A stretch of DNA of 64,000 nt from Bovifimicola ammoniilytica (GTDB taxonomy: Bacteria; Bacillota; Clostridia; Lachnospirales; Lachnospiraceae). Below are positions 63,006 to 64,000 of the stretch, one piece after another. Within the stretch, counting starts at the first letter, position 1; each line of letters opens with the position of its first letter. The stretch is taken from NCBI RefSeq assembly GCF_025567085.1, contig NZ_JAOQJN010000005.1, positions 186,001 to 250,000 of the forward strand. Reading direction: 5' to 3'. Under the pieces are notes generated by a model. The model ran no database searches, was not told the DNA's origin, and was given only the letters and a program-made list of their open reading frames with translations. The translations under genes were made by a program, and so were the position numbers.

Positions 63006-64000
63006 ATGTCTTTTAAATCATTCATAAAAATATTTAAAACCAAGATACCACTTATTGCTATGTATGTAGGAATATTTCTGATGATTTCCTTAATTAATAC
63101 ACAGGTAGGCAGTAATAATAAAAGTACAGGTTATGTAAATGAGAATATAAAAGTTGCAGTTATTGATAATGATAATAGCGAGTTATCTAAAGGACTAACC
63201 ACATTTTTGAAAGAAAATATGAAAGCCGTAGATATAATTGAGACGGAAGAGGGTATGGAAGATGCATTATTTGAAAGAGTTGCTGAGTATATTGTAATTA
63301 TTCCACGAAATTATGAAAATGATTTAATGGCTGGTAAAAATGTTTCGTTAGAGAGTAAAAAAGTACCCGATGCATATAGTGCGGTTTATGCTGAGAATCT
63401 TATAAATCAGTATATGACTACATATAAGACGTATTATGTACAATATAGTTCTGAAAAAAGTATTGGTGAAATTATTAACAAGACAAATGACAACATGAAG
63501 AGTCATATTAATGTTGAAATGAATAATAATAAAGATAGTGGAACTAACCGTATTGAAAATAATTTTAATTTCGGCGCATATGTTATATTAGCCTGCATAA
63601 TATGGGGCGTTGCAGAAGTGTTGTCTACATTTTTCAGAAAAAACATAGCTGACCGGATAAATGTGTCACCTGTAAGTAATACTAAGAAGAATTTAAGTCT
63701 TGTATGTTACAGCCTGTTCTATATGATTATCGTATATTTTATAAATGTTATTATAAACATAGCTATATTTAGAGGAGAAATGATTAATAAGATAAATATT
63801 ATGCGACTTGGTAATATGTTATGTCTGGCCATGGTGGCAGCAGGAATAGGCTTCCTTATCAGTACAACAATCAAATCAAAAGGCGGAAGAGCAGCGGCAA
63901 TTAATGTGGTTGCATTAGGGTTCAGCTTTATATCAGGTGCATTTGTACCTATTGAATACATAAGTGACGGCGTTATTAAGGTCGCAGAATTCTTACCGGT
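63006..64000 (+). CDS. ABC-2 type permease, second (3' partial)
   Basis: The frame starts MSFKSFIKIFKTKIPLIAMY and runs to the window edge (~331 residues) without a stop. One N-terminal membrane segment, an extracellular region (~40-180) and C-terminal membrane segments (GAYVILACIIWGVAEVL, YSLFYMIIVYFINVIINIAI) are visible. It pairs with the first permease as in LnrM/LnrN. Translation depends on the SD in the type II leader. Confidence 0.88.
   Translation, partial: MSFKSFIKIFKTKIPLIAMYVGIFLMISLINTQVGSNNKSTGYVNENIKVAVIDNDNSELSKGLTTFLKENMKAVDIIETEEGMEDALFERVAEYIVIIPRNYENDLMAGKNVSLESKKVPDAYSAVYAENLINQYMTTYKTYYVQYSSEKSIGEIINKTNDNMKSHINVEMNNNKDSGTNRIENNFNFGAYVILACIIWGVAEVLSTFFRKNIADRINVSPVSNTKKNLSLVCYSLFYMIIVYFINVIINIAIFRGEMINKINIMRLGNMLCLAMVAAGIGFLISTTIKSKGGRAAAINVVALGFSFISGAFVPIEYISDGVIKVAEFLP

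Overview
The window is a low-GC, AT-rich stretch of a Gram-positive, flagellated, endospore-lineage chromosome. SpoIIID, Mbl, a FliW/CsrA pair, a comFC-yvyF-flgM-flgN-flgK-flgL-fliW-csrA-flaG-fliD-fliS order like that of Bacillus, tandem flgK copies and short glycosylated-type flagellin together fit a motile member of the Clostridia, most likely Lachnospiraceae (Lachnospira/Roseburia-like). That placement is inference from gene content; no 16S gene is present. A 311-base run of N (42842-43152) shows this is a draft assembly.

Layout. (1) 1-4708: a tight run of signalling genes: a TIM-barrel/GAF/GGDEF protein (5' end cut), a TIR protein whose tail copies the zinc-ribbon/HTH architecture of the flagellar protein YvyF, a receiver-linked class III nucleotide cyclase, and an unrecognised protein. 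(2) 4837-10084: spoIIID, a gdhA remnant, an Lrp/AsnC regulator, then mbl-flgF-flgG-flgJ. (3) 10133-25627: recD2, comFC, yvyF and the late flagellar operon ending in flagellin, with good SigD-type promoters before flgM and flagellin and a flagellin leader carrying several GGA sites suited to CsrA. (4) 25829-37957: flagellin glycosylation: Maf, a complete pseudaminic acid set (PseB, PseC, PseI, an SpsF-type cytidylyltransferase fused to an ATP-grasp domain, PseG, PseH), a radical SAM enzyme, a LicD-type transferase and a CDP-glycerol-type cytidylyltransferase. (5) 38406-41326: an accessory three-gene operon sce7726-sce7725-RES, probably anti-phage or toxin-like. (6) 41327-44669, minus strand: a second Maf-like protein and a FliD-like protein. 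(7) 44911-56188: rpmG-secE-nusG-rplK-rplA-(L10 leader)-rplJ-rplL-rpoB-rpoC. (8) 56300-64000: decayed ADH and MFS genes, an AgrC-type kinase, and a DesK/NarL two-component pair divergent from an ABC exporter (ATPase plus two ABC-2 permeases), laid out like the LnrJK-LnrLMN resistance module.

The most unusual signal is not a protein. A family of multi-hairpin leaders sits directly in front of start codons of unrelated genes (flgL, the second ABC permease, the sce7726 operon, the ABC ATPase, and as fragments before a response regulator and probably the second Maf). Stem sequences differ between copies while pairing and loop sequence are kept, and in two copies the loop of the second hairpin is perfectly complementary to the bases just 5' of the Shine-Dalgarno, with different sequences in each copy. 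That is covariation, and it points to a structured, possibly regulatory and mobile RNA element. Three further dispersed repeat families (a 128-bp REP-like unit, an approximately 80-bp element and an approximately 70-bp AT-rich element) also link distant parts of the window.
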